Shown piece after piece: positions 15,663 to 24,976 of a stretch of DNA of 64,000 bases; position 1 is the stretch's first letter, and each line of letters begins with the position of its first letter. The translations under genes and the position numbers were made by a program. The stretch spans positions 3,073,208 to 3,137,207 of the forward strand of contig NZ_KQ031391.1 of NCBI RefSeq assembly GCF_000966285.1, read 5' to 3'. The notes beneath the pieces are model-generated. The model ran no database searches. It was given only the letters and a program-made list of their open reading frames with translations, and was not told where the DNA came from. This stretch comes from Pseudofrankia sp. DC12. GTDB lineage: Bacteria; Actinomycetota; Actinomycetes; Frankiales; Frankiaceae.

Positions 15663-16694
15663 ATGCCCATCGCCACACCAGACGTCTACGCCGAGATGCT
15701 CGACCGGGCGAAGGCGGGTGCCTTCGCCTACCCCGCCATCAACGTCACCTCGTCCCAGACCCTCAACGCGGCGCTTCGCGGCTTCGCCGACGCCGGCAGC
15801 GACGGCATCATCCAGGTGTCCACGGGTGGTGCGGAGTACCTGTCCGGGCCGACGATCAAGAACATGGTGCTGGGCGCCGAGGCGCTGGCCGAGTTCGCCC
15901 ACCACGTCGCGAAGGCCTATCCGGTACAGATCGCCCTGCACACCGACCACTGCCCGGCGGACAAGCTCGACACCTACATGCGCCCGCTCGTCGCCATCTC
16001 GCGGGAACGGGTCAAGGCCGGCCGCGACCCGCTGTTCCAGTCGCACATGTGGGACGGCTCCGCCGTGCCGCTGGAGGAGAACCTCAAGCTCGCCGAGGAG
16101 CTGCTCGCGGACTGCAACGCCGCGAACATCATCCTGGAGCTCGAGATCGGCGTCGTCGGCGGCGAGGAGGACGGCGTCGTCGGCGCGATCGACGAGAAGC
16201 TCTACACGACCCCCGAGGACATGTGGCGCACCGCCGAGGTGCTCGGCACCGGCGAGAAGGGGCGCTACATGATGGCGGCCACCTTCGGCAACGTCCACGG
16301 CGTCTACAAGCCCGGCAACGTCAAGCTGCGCCCGGCGATCCTGCGTGACGGCCAGCAGTACGTGGCCGGCAAGCTGGGTCTGGCTGGCGAGGCGAAGCCG
16401 TTCGATCTGGTCTTCCACGGCGGTTCCGGCTCGGACCTGTCCGAGATCCGCGAGGCACTCGACTACGGCGTGGTCAAGATGAATGTGGACACCGACGCCC
16501 AGTACGCCTTCACCCGGCCGGTCGCCGACCACATGCTGAAGAACTACGACGGCGTACTGAAGGTCGACGGTGAGGTCGGCATCAAGAAGACCTATGACCC
16601 GCGCACCTGGGGCAAGGCCGCCGAGGCCAACATGGCCAAGCGCGTGCTCCAGGCGTGCGAGGACCTCCGGTCCGCCGGCACCGCGATCGGCTAG
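15663..16694 (+). CDS. fba: Class II fructose-bisphosphate aldolase
   Basis: A 343-residue zinc-dependent aldolase of glycolysis and gluconeogenesis, cleaving fructose 1,6-bisphosphate to dihydroxyacetone phosphate and glyceraldehyde 3-phosphate. HTDHC (H93, D95, H96) holds the catalytic Asp and a zinc His. ELEIGVVGGEEDG, FGNVHGVY (second zinc His) and FHGGSGS (third zinc His plus phosphate-binding Gly/Ser) follow in order. NVDTDAQYAF completes the DHAP site. Length is typical. AGGAGC is 7-8 nt before the ATG. The gene is followed by a three-unit repeat and a perfect 14-bp hairpin terminator. It lies upstream of purA as in other actinobacteria. Confidence 0.97.
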   Translation: MPIATPDVYAEMLDRAKAGAFAYPAINVTSSQTLNAALRGFADAGSDGIIQVSTGGAEYLSGPTIKNMVLGAEALAEFAHHVAKAYPVQIALHTDHCPADKLDTYMRPLVAISRERVKAGRDPLFQSHMWDGSAVPLEENLKLAEELLADCNAANIILELEIGVVGGEEDGVVGAIDEKLYTTPEDMWRTAEVLGTGEKGRYMMAATFGNVHGVYKPGNVKLRPAILRDGQQYVAGKLGLAGEAKPFDLVFHGGSGSDLSEIREALDYGVVKMNVDTDAQYAFTRPVADHMLKNYDGVLKVDGEVGIKKTYDPRTWGKAAEANMAKRVLQACEDLRSAGTAIG

Positions 16695-16762
16695 CCCGCC
16701 ACCGCGGCCCGGCCAGACCGCCACCGCGGCCCGGCCAGCCCGTCGCCACGGCCCGGCCAGGA
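16695..16762. repeat. Three-unit 22-bp direct repeat after fba
   Basis: Three imperfect units of about 22 bases, each ending CGGCCCGGCCAG, follow the fba stop codon directly. The first two share CCGCCACCGCGGCCCGGCCA, and the third is diverged (CGTCGCCACGGCC). They lie in the 3' untranslated region before the terminator. Confidence 0.6.
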
Positions 16763-16802
16763 CCGGGCTGGCCGCCGGCTCGGCACCGCGCCGGACCTTC
16801 GT

Positions 16803-16834
16803 CATCGGGGCCGCCCTTCGGGGCGGCCCCGATG
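16803..16834 (+). terminator. Strong UUCG hairpin terminator of fba
   Basis: CATCGGGGCCGCCC (16803-16816), a TTCG tetraloop and GGGCGGCCCCGATG (16821-16834) form a perfect 14-bp stem, 109 nt after the fba stop. Confidence 0.9.
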
Positions 16835-17380
16835 TGTCTAAGGACACTTCACTGACAGTCTCGGGCCAGACCACTGCGAGCCACGGCGATGGACCACCAA
16901 CGAGCCACGCGCCCGCCGGACGGGGTCGTTCGGCCAGGTCGCCGCTCAGCAGCGCGCAATCAGACAACTACCTGCCGTACGGACCGGGATGTTCGGTGCG
17001 GATGTGCCCAGGATCGCAATTCGGCCACCGGCGCGCCGAACGGACGTGTCGGGCGGCAGAGTCGTAGGTTTGTTTTCCCGGCGCGACGAGCGGACCACGC
17101 AGTTGTGAGGTGCCCCGCGATCCCGGTCCATCCAGGTCGTTCCGGGACGAATTCAGCAGGTCCCCGATGTTCCGCTCCGGGCGCCGACACACCGTTGGCA
17201 GCCCCGATAGGAATAGATGAGCGCGCGTACGCGCGCGTTAACACCGCCAGAGACCGGCCTCAAGCACCGACACGCGGGTGTGTCCTTTTTCACGTGTCCT
17301 ATTCAATGCTTGTCGCCACGCCGAGGAATGTGGTTATGGTCTTCGCCGTGCCAGGCGACAGGTCAGGCACCCATCGGGCG
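16835..17380. other. Intergenic region upstream of first riboswitch, no gene seen
   Basis: About 545 bases with GC content lower than the surroundings and no protein-like frame. A 16-bp palindrome of alternating purines and pyrimidines, GCGCGCGTACGCGCGC, lies at 17221-17236. The promoter of the riboswitch-rpf transcript must lie here, but I cannot place it. Confidence 0.5.
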
Positions 17381-17677
17381 GCACGCCGAATCCTGCCCCC
17401 GCCCCGATGTGTTTTGAACCCAGTGGCAGGAACGGGGGAACCGACTCCGGACGCCGTACCCAGAGATCCTGGAAGAATCGGGCATCCGCCCGCGCGGCCA
17501 CATGAGTGCCGCGCCTGGGCCCAGCCCACCAGGGCGTCCTAGGGGTGAAGCCGACTGACTTCCGCAGTCGTCGAGAGCGCGCGTTCCAGGCGCTTTCGAG
17601 GACACAAAAGGACACGTCATTCGGCCGGGCCATTCTCTTCCCAGCCCGAACCCGACAGCTCACCTCGCAGGCGTGGG
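17381..17677 (+). ncRNA. ydaO-type cyclic di-AMP riboswitch (upstream of rpf 1)
   Basis: The hallmarks of the ydaO-yuaA motif appear in order: CGCCGAATCCTGCC, GGCAGGAACGGGGGAACC, GGGGTGAA, CAGCCCGAACCCGACAGCTCACCTCGCAGGCG. The closing stem P1 is CACGCC (17382-17387) with GGCGTG (17670-17675). Such riboswitches bind c-di-AMP and are known before actinobacterial rpf genes. It is about 295 nt long, nearly 100 longer than the second copy, with extra sequence between GGGGGAACC and GGGGTGAA and again before CCCAGCCCG. Control of the downstream wall hydrolase is inferred from location. Confidence 0.87.
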
Positions 17678-17693
17678 GAAAGGGCAATCACCC

Positions 17694-18542
17694 ATGTCCG
17701 AAGCACGTAACCCTGGCCGACATCCCATGTCCGGCGGGCACTGCGCCCCGTCGAAGGCCTGCCGCGTACCAGCCGGCAACGCAAGCGTGCGAGACACCAG
17801 CACGAGGCACCACCGGCCGGCGCCCTCCCACGGAGGCGATGGCACAGACCGGCCACACCGTTCGGCCCCGCCGATCCGCAAGGATCCCCGACGGGCATTG
17901 GCACACCCAACCCGCCGGATACGCCAAGGCATCGCCGCGGTGCCGGTAATCGTGGCGGCAGTAGGCGGCGCAATTGCCGTGGCCACACCCGCCAGCGCCT
18001 CTTCAACGTGGGCGCAGCTTCGCCAGTGCGAGTCCGGCGGAAACTATTCCGTCAATACCGGCAACGGTTACTACGGCGCGTACCAGTTCTCGGCCGGGAC
18101 CTGGGCGAGCCTGGGATATTCAGGACTGCCGAGTGACGCGCCAACGGCGGTTCAGGACGAGGCCGCGCTGCGGTTGGCGCAACGTTCTGGATTTGGCCAG
18201 TGGCCGCTCTGTGGCCGCGGTATGGGCGCGGACCAGCTCGCTCCGGGAGCCAGCGCGTCCGACGTGCCCCAGGCCTCCCGGTCGGCGGCCAGAACTCCTC
18301 TCGTCGCTCAGGCGATCACGTCGACGACGGCCCAGCTGCCGTTCACGACGGCTCTCGTCGGCCAGTACCGCGCCGACGTCGCCCACTGGCAGGAGCGGAT
18401 GAACGCGATCGGCTACCCGCTCGCCGCCGACGGCCACTACGGCCCGGTGTCCGCGGCCGCGGCCCGGCAGCTGCAGGCCGCGAAGGGCCTGGCCGTCGAC
18501 GGCGTCGTCGGCCCGCGGACCTGGGCCGCGACCTTCGCCTAG
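17694..18542 (+). CDS. Resuscitation-promoting factor-like wall hydrolase, with peptidoglycan-binding domain
   Basis: A 282-residue secreted muralytic protein. A long basic N-terminal tail (about 75 residues) leads into a hydrophobic signal segment ending PASA near 103. The Rpf (lysozyme-like) domain follows: WAQLRQCESGGNYSVNTGNGYYGAYQFS, with catalytic Glu113 in CESGGNY, the two conserved Cys and QDEAALRLAQR. The last 50 residues are a PG_binding_1 repeat (YPLAADGHYGPVSAAAARQLQ...VDGVVGPRTW). An in-frame GTG at 17673 lies inside riboswitch stem P1, so ATG 17694 with AAAGGG upstream is preferred. It is probably exported to cleave peptidoglycan during growth or spore germination. The unusually long tail could mean a later start (ATG 17727 also in frame). 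Confidence 0.88.
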   Translation: MSEARNPGRHPMSGGHCAPSKACRVPAGNASVRDTSTRHHRPAPSHGGDGTDRPHRSAPPIRKDPRRALAHPTRRIRQGIAAVPVIVAAVGGAIAVATPASASSTWAQLRQCESGGNYSVNTGNGYYGAYQFSAGTWASLGYSGLPSDAPTAVQDEAALRLAQRSGFGQWPLCGRGMGADQLAPGASASDVPQASRSAARTPLVAQAITSTTAQLPFTTALVGQYRADVAHWQERMNAIGYPLAADGHYGPVSAAAARQLQAAKGLAVDGVVGPRTWAATFA

Positions 18543-18809
18543 CCCCGGTACACCCTCGCCCGCCTGACCCGGCCCGGACAGCCGGCCCCTTGCCCGCTCC
18601 GAGGTCCGGCGGCGAGGTCCCCGCCCGGTCCGGCACGGCGCCAGAGGCCGAGGCACCGGCAGCGCGGAGCCCACTCGCCCGACCGGCCCCCCAACCGGTC
18701 GTGGGCCTTCGTCAGGCCGGGATCCGGCCGATCCCCACCCAGCCGGCGGCCAGCCGGAGGCGGGGCGGCCACAGCCCTGCTCCCGCTCCGGCCAGGGTCG
18801 CCGGACCAT

Positions 18810-18855
18810 CCGTGAACCGGGGCCGTCCGCCGCAACGGACGGCCCCGGTTCACGG
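18810..18855. terminator. Perfect 20-bp hairpin between the two rpf genes
   Basis: CCGTGAACCGGGGCCGTCCG (18810-18829) pairs without mismatch with 18836-18855 around the loop CCGCAA. It lies about 270 nt beyond the first rpf stop and 110 nt before the second riboswitch, so it should isolate the two transcripts. The 268-base stretch before it (18543-18809) shows no gene. Confidence 0.88.
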
Positions 18856-18965
18856 CTCATGACCCGGCCGGCTCCCGATGTCAAGAGGAGCCCGGTTTGC
18901 GGGCTTGACGCCCGACTCGCTACAGTCCGGAGCTACTCGTCTGTCCTGGGCGAGTCGTGCGGGCG

Positions 18966-19166
18966 GACGCCGAATCCTGCCCCACCCGCATGTACGCCGT
19001 CCCTGATCCAAGGGCGCTGATCCGTTCGGCAGGAGCGGGGGACCCACTTTCGGACGCGGCGGCAGTCACGTCCTTGGGGTGTAGCCGGCCATCCGGGCTC
19101 GCGAGAGCACGGGGGAGCCGGCCGGGCATTCCCAGCCCGAACCCGACAGCTCACCCCGCAGGCGCA
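18966..19166 (+). ncRNA. ydaO-type cyclic di-AMP riboswitch (upstream of rpf 2)
   Basis: The same ordered motifs as the first copy appear in a compact 200-nt form: ACGCCGAATCCTGCC, GGCAGGAGCGGGGGACCC, GGGGTG, CCCAGCCCGAACCCGACAGC, TCACCCCGCAGGCG. The 3' closing strand runs almost directly into GGGAAGGA, the ribosome site of the following gene, so ligand-dependent pairing could affect translation as well as transcription. The ligand is assigned from family knowledge. Confidence 0.9.
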
Positions 19167-19180
19167 GGGAAGGATCGGAC

Positions 19181-19933
19181 ATGCCGTCTGAGCAGACGGG
19201 CCAGACCCGGCCCGCCGAGCGCAGAACCGGGGGCCGTCACCGCGCCCAGCCGCAGGGCCCGTCCACGACCGTGCGGGTGCTGCGCACCACCGGCGCGGTC
19301 ACCGCGCTCGTCGGCAGCGGCCTCGCGGTCACCGCGATGCCCGCCGGCGCCGCGACCCCGGACGACTTCGCCCGCCTGCGCCAGTGCGAGTCCGGCGGCA
19401 ACTACTCGATCAACACCGGCAACGGCTTCTACGGCGCGTACCAGTTCGACCTGCGGACCTGGCAGGGCCTCGGCTACTCGGGCCGGCCGGACCAGGCCGC
19501 TCCCGCCGTGCAGGACGAGGCGGCCTACCGCCTCTACAACTCGCGCGGCTGGTCGCCGTGGCCCGCCTGCTCGCGCAAGCTCGGCTTGTCCAGCAACGGC
19601 CCGATCGGGGTCTCGTCGTCGGCTTCCGGCGGCTCTCTCCAGCAGGCACTCCAGCCGGCCGAGCCGGCGATGACGCTCGACAAGGCCGAGGCGGAGGTCC
19701 AGGCCTCGGGCTTCCACGGCACGATCTCCGCCGCCGACGCGAACAAGGTCCGCGCCGACGCGTACGTCTGGCAGAACCAGATGCACGACCAGGGCTTCGC
19801 CCTCGCGGTCGACGGCAAGTTCGGCGCCCAGTCCCAGGGTGTCGCGGCGCTGTACTCGTACCTCACCAAGGTCAGCGACGGCCAGCCCGGCGTCGTCGGC
19901 GAGAACCTCTGGAACGCGACGGTCACCGGCTAG
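19181..19933 (+). CDS. Resuscitation-promoting factor-like wall hydrolase
   Basis: A 250-residue secreted muralytic protein. A basic tail and hydrophobic segment end at PAGAATPDD (signal peptide, cleavage near residue 59). The Rpf domain spans about 60-130: FARLRQCESGGNYSINTGNGFYGAYQFD with catalytic Glu70, then QDEAAYRLYNSRGWSPWPAC. The C-terminal 95 residues contain a degenerate peptidoglycan-binding-like helix pattern (WQNQMHDQGFALAVDGKFGAQSQGVAALYSYL) but lack the final WxxL block of the first copy. GGAAGGA lies 6 nt upstream of the ATG. The Rpf cores of the two proteins are close paralogues, indicating duplication with their riboswitches. Confidence 0.88.
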   Translation: MPSEQTGQTRPAERRTGGRHRAQPQGPSTTVRVLRTTGAVTALVGSGLAVTAMPAGAATPDDFARLRQCESGGNYSINTGNGFYGAYQFDLRTWQGLGYSGRPDQAAPAVQDEAAYRLYNSRGWSPWPACSRKLGLSSNGPIGVSSSASGGSLQQALQPAEPAMTLDKAEAEVQASGFHGTISAADANKVRADAYVWQNQMHDQGFALAVDGKFGAQSQGVAALYSYLTKVSDGQPGVVGENLWNATVTG

Positions 19934-19944
19934 TCCGCGCTCCA

Positions 19945-19961
19945 CCGCCCGTCCCGGGCGG
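19945..19961 (+). terminator. Short hairpin after rpf 2
   Basis: CCGCCCG (19945-19951), loop TCC and CGGGCGG (19955-19961) form a 7-bp stem 11 nt past the stop codon. A modest terminator candidate. Confidence 0.5.
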
Positions 19962-20047
19962 GACGAGGCTTCCCCGACCGGCCCCCTGCCGGCGCAGGCT
20001 CATCCGCCGTGCGGACGGGGCTGGCGTCGTTGATCGCCCGGGTCCAC

Positions 20048-20053
20048 TACGGT
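20048..20053 (+). promoter_or_regulatory. -10 box before the DUF3151 gene, leaderless
   Basis: TACGGT ends 6 nt before ATG 20060, and no ribosome site is present. The same box and spacing recur before purC. Confidence 0.45.
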
Positions 20054-20059
20054 TGGCCC

Positions 20060-20491
20060 ATGACCTCTACCTCCGGACGGCCGGACCTGCTTGGCGGGCC
20101 GCCGGCCACGCTGCTGCCGACCGAGGCCGGCGCCGACGCGCTGGCCGCCGGCAAGGCCGCCGCCGACGTCGCGGCCGAGTTCCCCACGTCGAGTGCCGCT
20201 TGGGCGGCCCTCGCCGAGGGGGCGCTCGATGGCGGCCGCGTCGTCGAGGCCTACGCCTACGCGCGAACGGGCTACCACCGCGGGCTGGACGTGCTGCGCC
20301 GGTCCGGCTGGCGCGGCCACGGGCCGGTCCCGTGGTCACATGAGCCGAACCGCGGCTTCCTGCGCGCGCTGGCCGCGCTCGGCCGGTCCGCCGACGCCAT
20401 CGGCGAGACCGACGAGGTGACGCGGATCCGGGCCTTCCTGGTCGACTGCGACCCGGCAGCACCCGGCCAGCTCGGCCCGCTCGCCCCCTGA
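20060..20491 (+). CDS. DUF3151 family protein
   Basis: A 143-residue cytosolic protein resembling DUF3151, a small conserved actinobacterial family of unknown function commonly found near fba and purA. Visible landmarks are PDLLGGPPATLLP at the N-terminus, a helix repeat (SAAWAALAEGALDGGRVVEAYAYARTGYHRGLDVLRRSGWRGHGPVPWSHEPNRGFLRALAALGRSADAIGETDEVTRIRAFLVDCDP) with the conserved G-W-x-G-x-G-P-V-P-W and N-R-x-F segments. The helix-turn pattern is TPR-like. No catalytic motif is visible. ATG 20060 is chosen over an upstream GTG in frame because of the leaderless promoter. Confidence 0.8.
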   Translation: MTSTSGRPDLLGGPPATLLPTEAGADALAAGKAAADVAAEFPTSSAAWAALAEGALDGGRVVEAYAYARTGYHRGLDVLRRSGWRGHGPVPWSHEPNRGFLRALAALGRSADAIGETDEVTRIRAFLVDCDPAAPGQLGPLAP

Positions 20492-20595
20492 CACCAGCGC
20501 TCGCGCGGCCCTTTCGGGCGGCCCGGCAGGTCGGTCCCGGGCGGGCTGAGGGCCGGTCCAGGCGTCGGCGCACGTCGTGGCGATCAGAAGCGTGA

Positions 20596-21915
<1,320 letters not shown>

Positions 21916-21935
21916 ACCACGCCGACGACCAGACC

Positions 21936-21982
21936 ACGCAACGCAACCCAGCCCGCGACCCGACAGCGCAACGCAACCCAGT
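21936..21982. repeat. Short direct repeats after purA
   Basis: CGCAACGCAACCCAG occurs at about 21938-21952 and again at about 21968-21982 in the 3' flank of purA. The surrounding gap (21916-22175) also holds hairpin copy 2. No gene is seen. Confidence 0.55.
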
Positions 21983-22043
21983 TCTGAACCCTGGATTAGC
22001 CCACCCCCGTAGCTCGTCCGCCGGCCTCGATTCACGTAGGCGA

Positions 22044-22058
22044 GGGCGCTAAGCGCCC
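22044..22058. repeat. GGGCGC-TAA-GCGCCC palindrome, copy 2
   Basis: A 6-bp perfect stem, in fact GGGCGCT-A-AGCGCCC with 7-bp arms. It lies 130 bases downstream of purA and may act as its terminator. Confidence 0.7.
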
Positions 22059-22175
22059 GAAGCGGCGAACAGCCGAAGGCGCGCAAGCGCCGGTTCCGGC
22101 TGATCGCCTTGCAGGGTTGGCCGCTAGGCGTAACGCTTCGCTGGTCACGTTGCGTAGTGCCGGGAGGTGGATCGG

Positions 22176-23315
22176 TTGGTCGCCCGCCCGTCTGAGGAGC
22201 CGTCTGCATCCCGGGCCGAACCACCGGGACCGCCGGAGGCCCGCAGGGAGGACAGCTTCGCGCCGGCGCCCGACCAGCCGGGGCCGCCGTCCGCCGCCGA
22301 GTTCGGGCCGGCCCCCGAGGCCCCGGCCTCACCCGGCGGCACCGGCGCGGTCGTCGTCCGCCGAGGCCCAGCCCTGCGCGGCGAGGTCACCGCGGCCGAC
22401 GACCAGCCGTGGCGGCGCTCCGCGGCGGGCGACTACCGCGCCCATCGCCTCGGCGACGCCGATCCGGCTCGGGACGCCGACGCCTGGAAGGTGGGCTTCT
22501 CGCCGAGCGGCGAGGCGCTGCCCGACGCGCTCACCGACGTCCTGCTGCGCGGCAGCCACTGGGTGCGCAGCGCGCAGCGGGTGGAGACGCTGCGCCGGGA
22601 GCGCTCGGCGGCCATCGCCGCGCACGTCGAGGCGCAGCTCGCCGCCTTCCTGGAGCTGTGCGCCGAGGCCGAGCTGGTCCCGCCGGTCACGCTGCGGGTG
22701 GTGCGCGACGTGCCGCGGCTGGCCCGCCACCGCGGTGAGGGACGGCCCCGGGCGGCGCTGCCGACCGACCCACCGGGCGATCCGGCCCTGGCCGCCGTGC
22801 CACGGCGGGGCCGGCCCAATGTGGTGCGAGCCACCCGGATCGGCCTGCCGGACCCGGCCGACGCCCCGACGACCCGTCCGCTGGGCCGGCGCGGCGCCGA
22901 GGCCGACCGGGGGCATCGGTCCGGCCCCGACCGGGCCGGGCGCCCGGGGCGCGCCGACGCGGACCGGTCGGGCCGGTCCCGCCGCGGCGGCCGGGACTCC
23001 GCCAGCGGCGGGCCGGCCCCCACCCGCCGGCACGGCCGTGACCAGCTGATGGCCTGGCCGCTGCTGTACTGGCGGTGCGAGAGCTTCCCGTCGGCCGGCC
23101 GGTCGCTGCACCTGTTCGTCGAGCCCGGCGGCCGGACCTTCGAGGGGCGCGAGGACCCGTCCCCGCTGAACGGGCTCGGCCGGCAGGTCCGGGTCTGGCC
23201 GGTGGACGCCCCGTCGATCGTCGAGGGCATGGCGGAGGTCGACGCCCGCCGCTGCGCCCTGCATCTCGTCGACGGCATGGCCCGCCTGCTATGGCGCGCA
23301 GGTGTCGGGCTCTGA
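22176..23315 (+). CDS. Uncharacterised protein upstream of purD
   Basis: A protein of about 379 residues that I do not recognise. An N-terminal Pro/Ala/Glu-rich tail (1-75) precedes a first conserved-looking block (about 76-180: WRRSAAGDYRAHRLGDAD through LRVVRDVPRLARHR) with a long amphipathic helix. A second Arg/Gly/Asp-rich disordered linker (about 200-290) leads to a compact C-terminal block (WPLLYWRCESFPSAGRSLHLFVEPGG to VDGMARLLWRAG). No membrane segment or signal peptide is present. A GTG at 22167 directly abuts GGGAGG, whereas TTG 22176 has the ideal 8-nt spacing, so TTG is chosen. Codon choice looks genuinely coding across both blocks. Confidence 0.6.
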   Translation: MVARPSEEPSASRAEPPGPPEARREDSFAPAPDQPGPPSAAEFGPAPEAPASPGGTGAVVVRRGPALRGEVTAADDQPWRRSAAGDYRAHRLGDADPARDADAWKVGFSPSGEALPDALTDVLLRGSHWVRSAQRVETLRRERSAAIAAHVEAQLAAFLELCAEAELVPPVTLRVVRDVPRLARHRGEGRPRAALPTDPPGDPALAAVPRRGRPNVVRATRIGLPDPADAPTTRPLGRRGAEADRGHRSGPDRAGRPGRADADRSGRSRRGGRDSASGGPAPTRRHGRDQLMAWPLLYWRCESFPSAGRSLHLFVEPGGRTFEGREDPSPLNGLGRQVRVWPVDAPSIVEGMAEVDARRCALHLVDGMARLLWRAGVGL

Positions 23316-23562
23316 CACGCCACAAGCCAGTACGTCGAGAGCGACCGCCTTTGCCGCATGCCTGGCGGCCCGGGCGGGTAAGGTGCGGCCGGGCCGGAGC
23401 CTCGCTCGTCAGCGCGACCCGGGCCCCACCCATCCCCCGGGGACACCGCGACAGGCAAAGGACCGACGGACCGATGACGCGCCACGACGCCCAGGGCAGC
23501 CCGCGACCACCCGCCGCACGCCGGCCGGGCTCCGGCTGCGCCGACGGGGTGACGGCGTGGGC

Positions 23563-24870
23563 ATGAGGGTTCTCGTCGTCGGCTCGGGCGGCCGTGAGCA
23601 CGCGCTGTGCCGCGCGCTCACCCGCGACCCCCGGGTCGGCTCGCTCGTCTGCGCCCCCGGCAACGCGGGCACCGCGGACATCGCGGAGCCCCGCCCGCTG
23701 GACGTGGCCAACCCCGACGCCGTCGCCGCTCTCGCCGAGGAGGCCCGGGCCGAGCTGACCATCGTCGGGCCCGAGGTCCCGCTGGTCGCCGGGGTCGCCG
23801 ACGAGCTGCGCGCCCGCGGCCTGCCGGTCTTCGGGCCGTCGGGTGCCGCGGCCCGGCTGGAGGGCAGCAAGGCGTTCGCCAAGGACGTGATGCGCGCGGC
23901 CGGCGTCCCGACGGCGGCCGCGCGCGACCACAGCGAGGTGGAGCCGGCGCTCGCCGACCTGGACGCCTTCGGCCCGCCCTACGTGGTGAAGTACGACGGT
24001 CTCGCCGCCGGCAAGGGCGTGACGGTCACCGACGACCGGGACGCCGCCGTCGCCGCTGTCCGCGGCTGCCTTCGCGGGCCGGACGACCGGGTGGTCCTGG
24101 AGGAGTACCTGGACGGCCCGGAGGTCTCGCTGTTCGCGGTCGTGGCCGAGGACGGCACGGTCGCGCCACTGCTGCCGGCCCAGGACCACAAGCGGATCGG
24201 CGACGGCGACGCCGGGCCGAACACCGGCGGGATGGGCGCCTACACCCCGCTGCCCTGGGCGTCACGCGGCCTGTCCGCGGACATCGTCGCCACGGTGATC
24301 CGCCCCACGGTCGCCGAACTGGCCCGGCGGGGCACCCCGTTCACCGGCCTGCTCTACGCGGGTCTCGCACTGACGGCGCACGGGCCGCGGGTGGTCGAGT
24401 TCAACGTCCGGTTCGGCGATCCCGAGACCCAGGCGATCCTCGCGCTGCTGACCACGCCGCTGACGGACGTGCTGACCGGCCGGCGCGCTCCGGTCTGGCG
24501 CTCCGGTGCCGCGATCACCGTCGTGATGGCCGCCGCCGGCTACCCGGGCACGCCGCGGCTGGGCGACCCGATCCGTGGCCTGGCCGCCGCCGGGAAACTG
24601 GCCGGTGTCGACGTCCTGCACGCCGGCACCAGGCGCGACGCCGAGGGGAACGTGGTCTCCGCCGGCGGCCGGGTGTTGTCCGTCACGGCGATCGGTTCCA
24701 ACCTGGAGTCCGCGCGAGGATCGGCTTACGAAGCCATCAGCCGGATCTCGCTGCCTGGCGCCCAGTACCGGACCGACATCGGCGACCCCGCCCGGCTGCG
24801 GCACGCGGCGGATGTCCGCCGGGCCGGTCCCGTCCCGGGCCCGGCGGACGAGCCCGGCGGCCCTCGGTAG
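23563..24870 (+). CDS. purD: Phosphoribosylamine-glycine ligase (GARS)
   Basis: A 435-residue ATP-grasp enzyme of purine synthesis that ligates glycine to 5-phosphoribosylamine. MRVLVVGSGGREHAL is the N-terminal domain. KYDGLAAGKGVTV is the ATP-grasp lysine region. The segment QDHKRIGDGDAGPNTGGMGAYTP and EFNVRFGDPETQ (metal ligands) follow in order. The start is the ATG at 23563; a longer in-frame stretch upstream lacks family similarity. A 107-base gap with two competing hairpins separates it from purE. The final 25 residues are variable Pro/Gly-rich. Confidence 0.96.
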   Translation: MRVLVVGSGGREHALCRALTRDPRVGSLVCAPGNAGTADIAEPRPLDVANPDAVAALAEEARAELTIVGPEVPLVAGVADELRARGLPVFGPSGAAARLEGSKAFAKDVMRAAGVPTAAARDHSEVEPALADLDAFGPPYVVKYDGLAAGKGVTVTDDRDAAVAAVRGCLRGPDDRVVLEEYLDGPEVSLFAVVAEDGTVAPLLPAQDHKRIGDGDAGPNTGGMGAYTPLPWASRGLSADIVATVIRPTVAELARRGTPFTGLLYAGLALTAHGPRVVEFNVRFGDPETQAILALLTTPLTDVLTGRRAPVWRSGAAITVVMAAAGYPGTPRLGDPIRGLAAAGKLAGVDVLHAGTRRDAEGNVVSAGGRVLSVTAIGSNLESARGSAYEAISRISLPGAQYRTDIGDPARLRHAADVRRAGPVPGPADEPGGPR

Positions 24871-24888
24871 GGCCGCCCCCGGGCGGCC
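24856..24888 (+). promoter_or_regulatory. Mutually exclusive hairpins at the end of purD
   Basis: GGCGGCCC (24856-24863) can pair with GGGCCGCC (24870-24877), enclosing the purD stop. Alternatively GGCCGCCC (24871-24878) can pair with GGGCGGCC (24881-24888). The shared middle strand makes the two folds exclusive, an attenuator-like layout before purE. It may be only a leaky terminator. Confidence 0.4.
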
Positions 24889-24976
24889 GGCCCGCGCACC
24901 CGACTGCCCCGACGACTCGCCTGACGATTCCCACCCTGACGACCCCGCTCCCCGACGACGAGGAGAAGTGAGCAGC

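Noticed and set aside
20501-20530. GC-rich inverted sequence after the DUF3151 gene as a terminator
   Set aside because: The arms around CTTTCGG do not pair well once read base by base.
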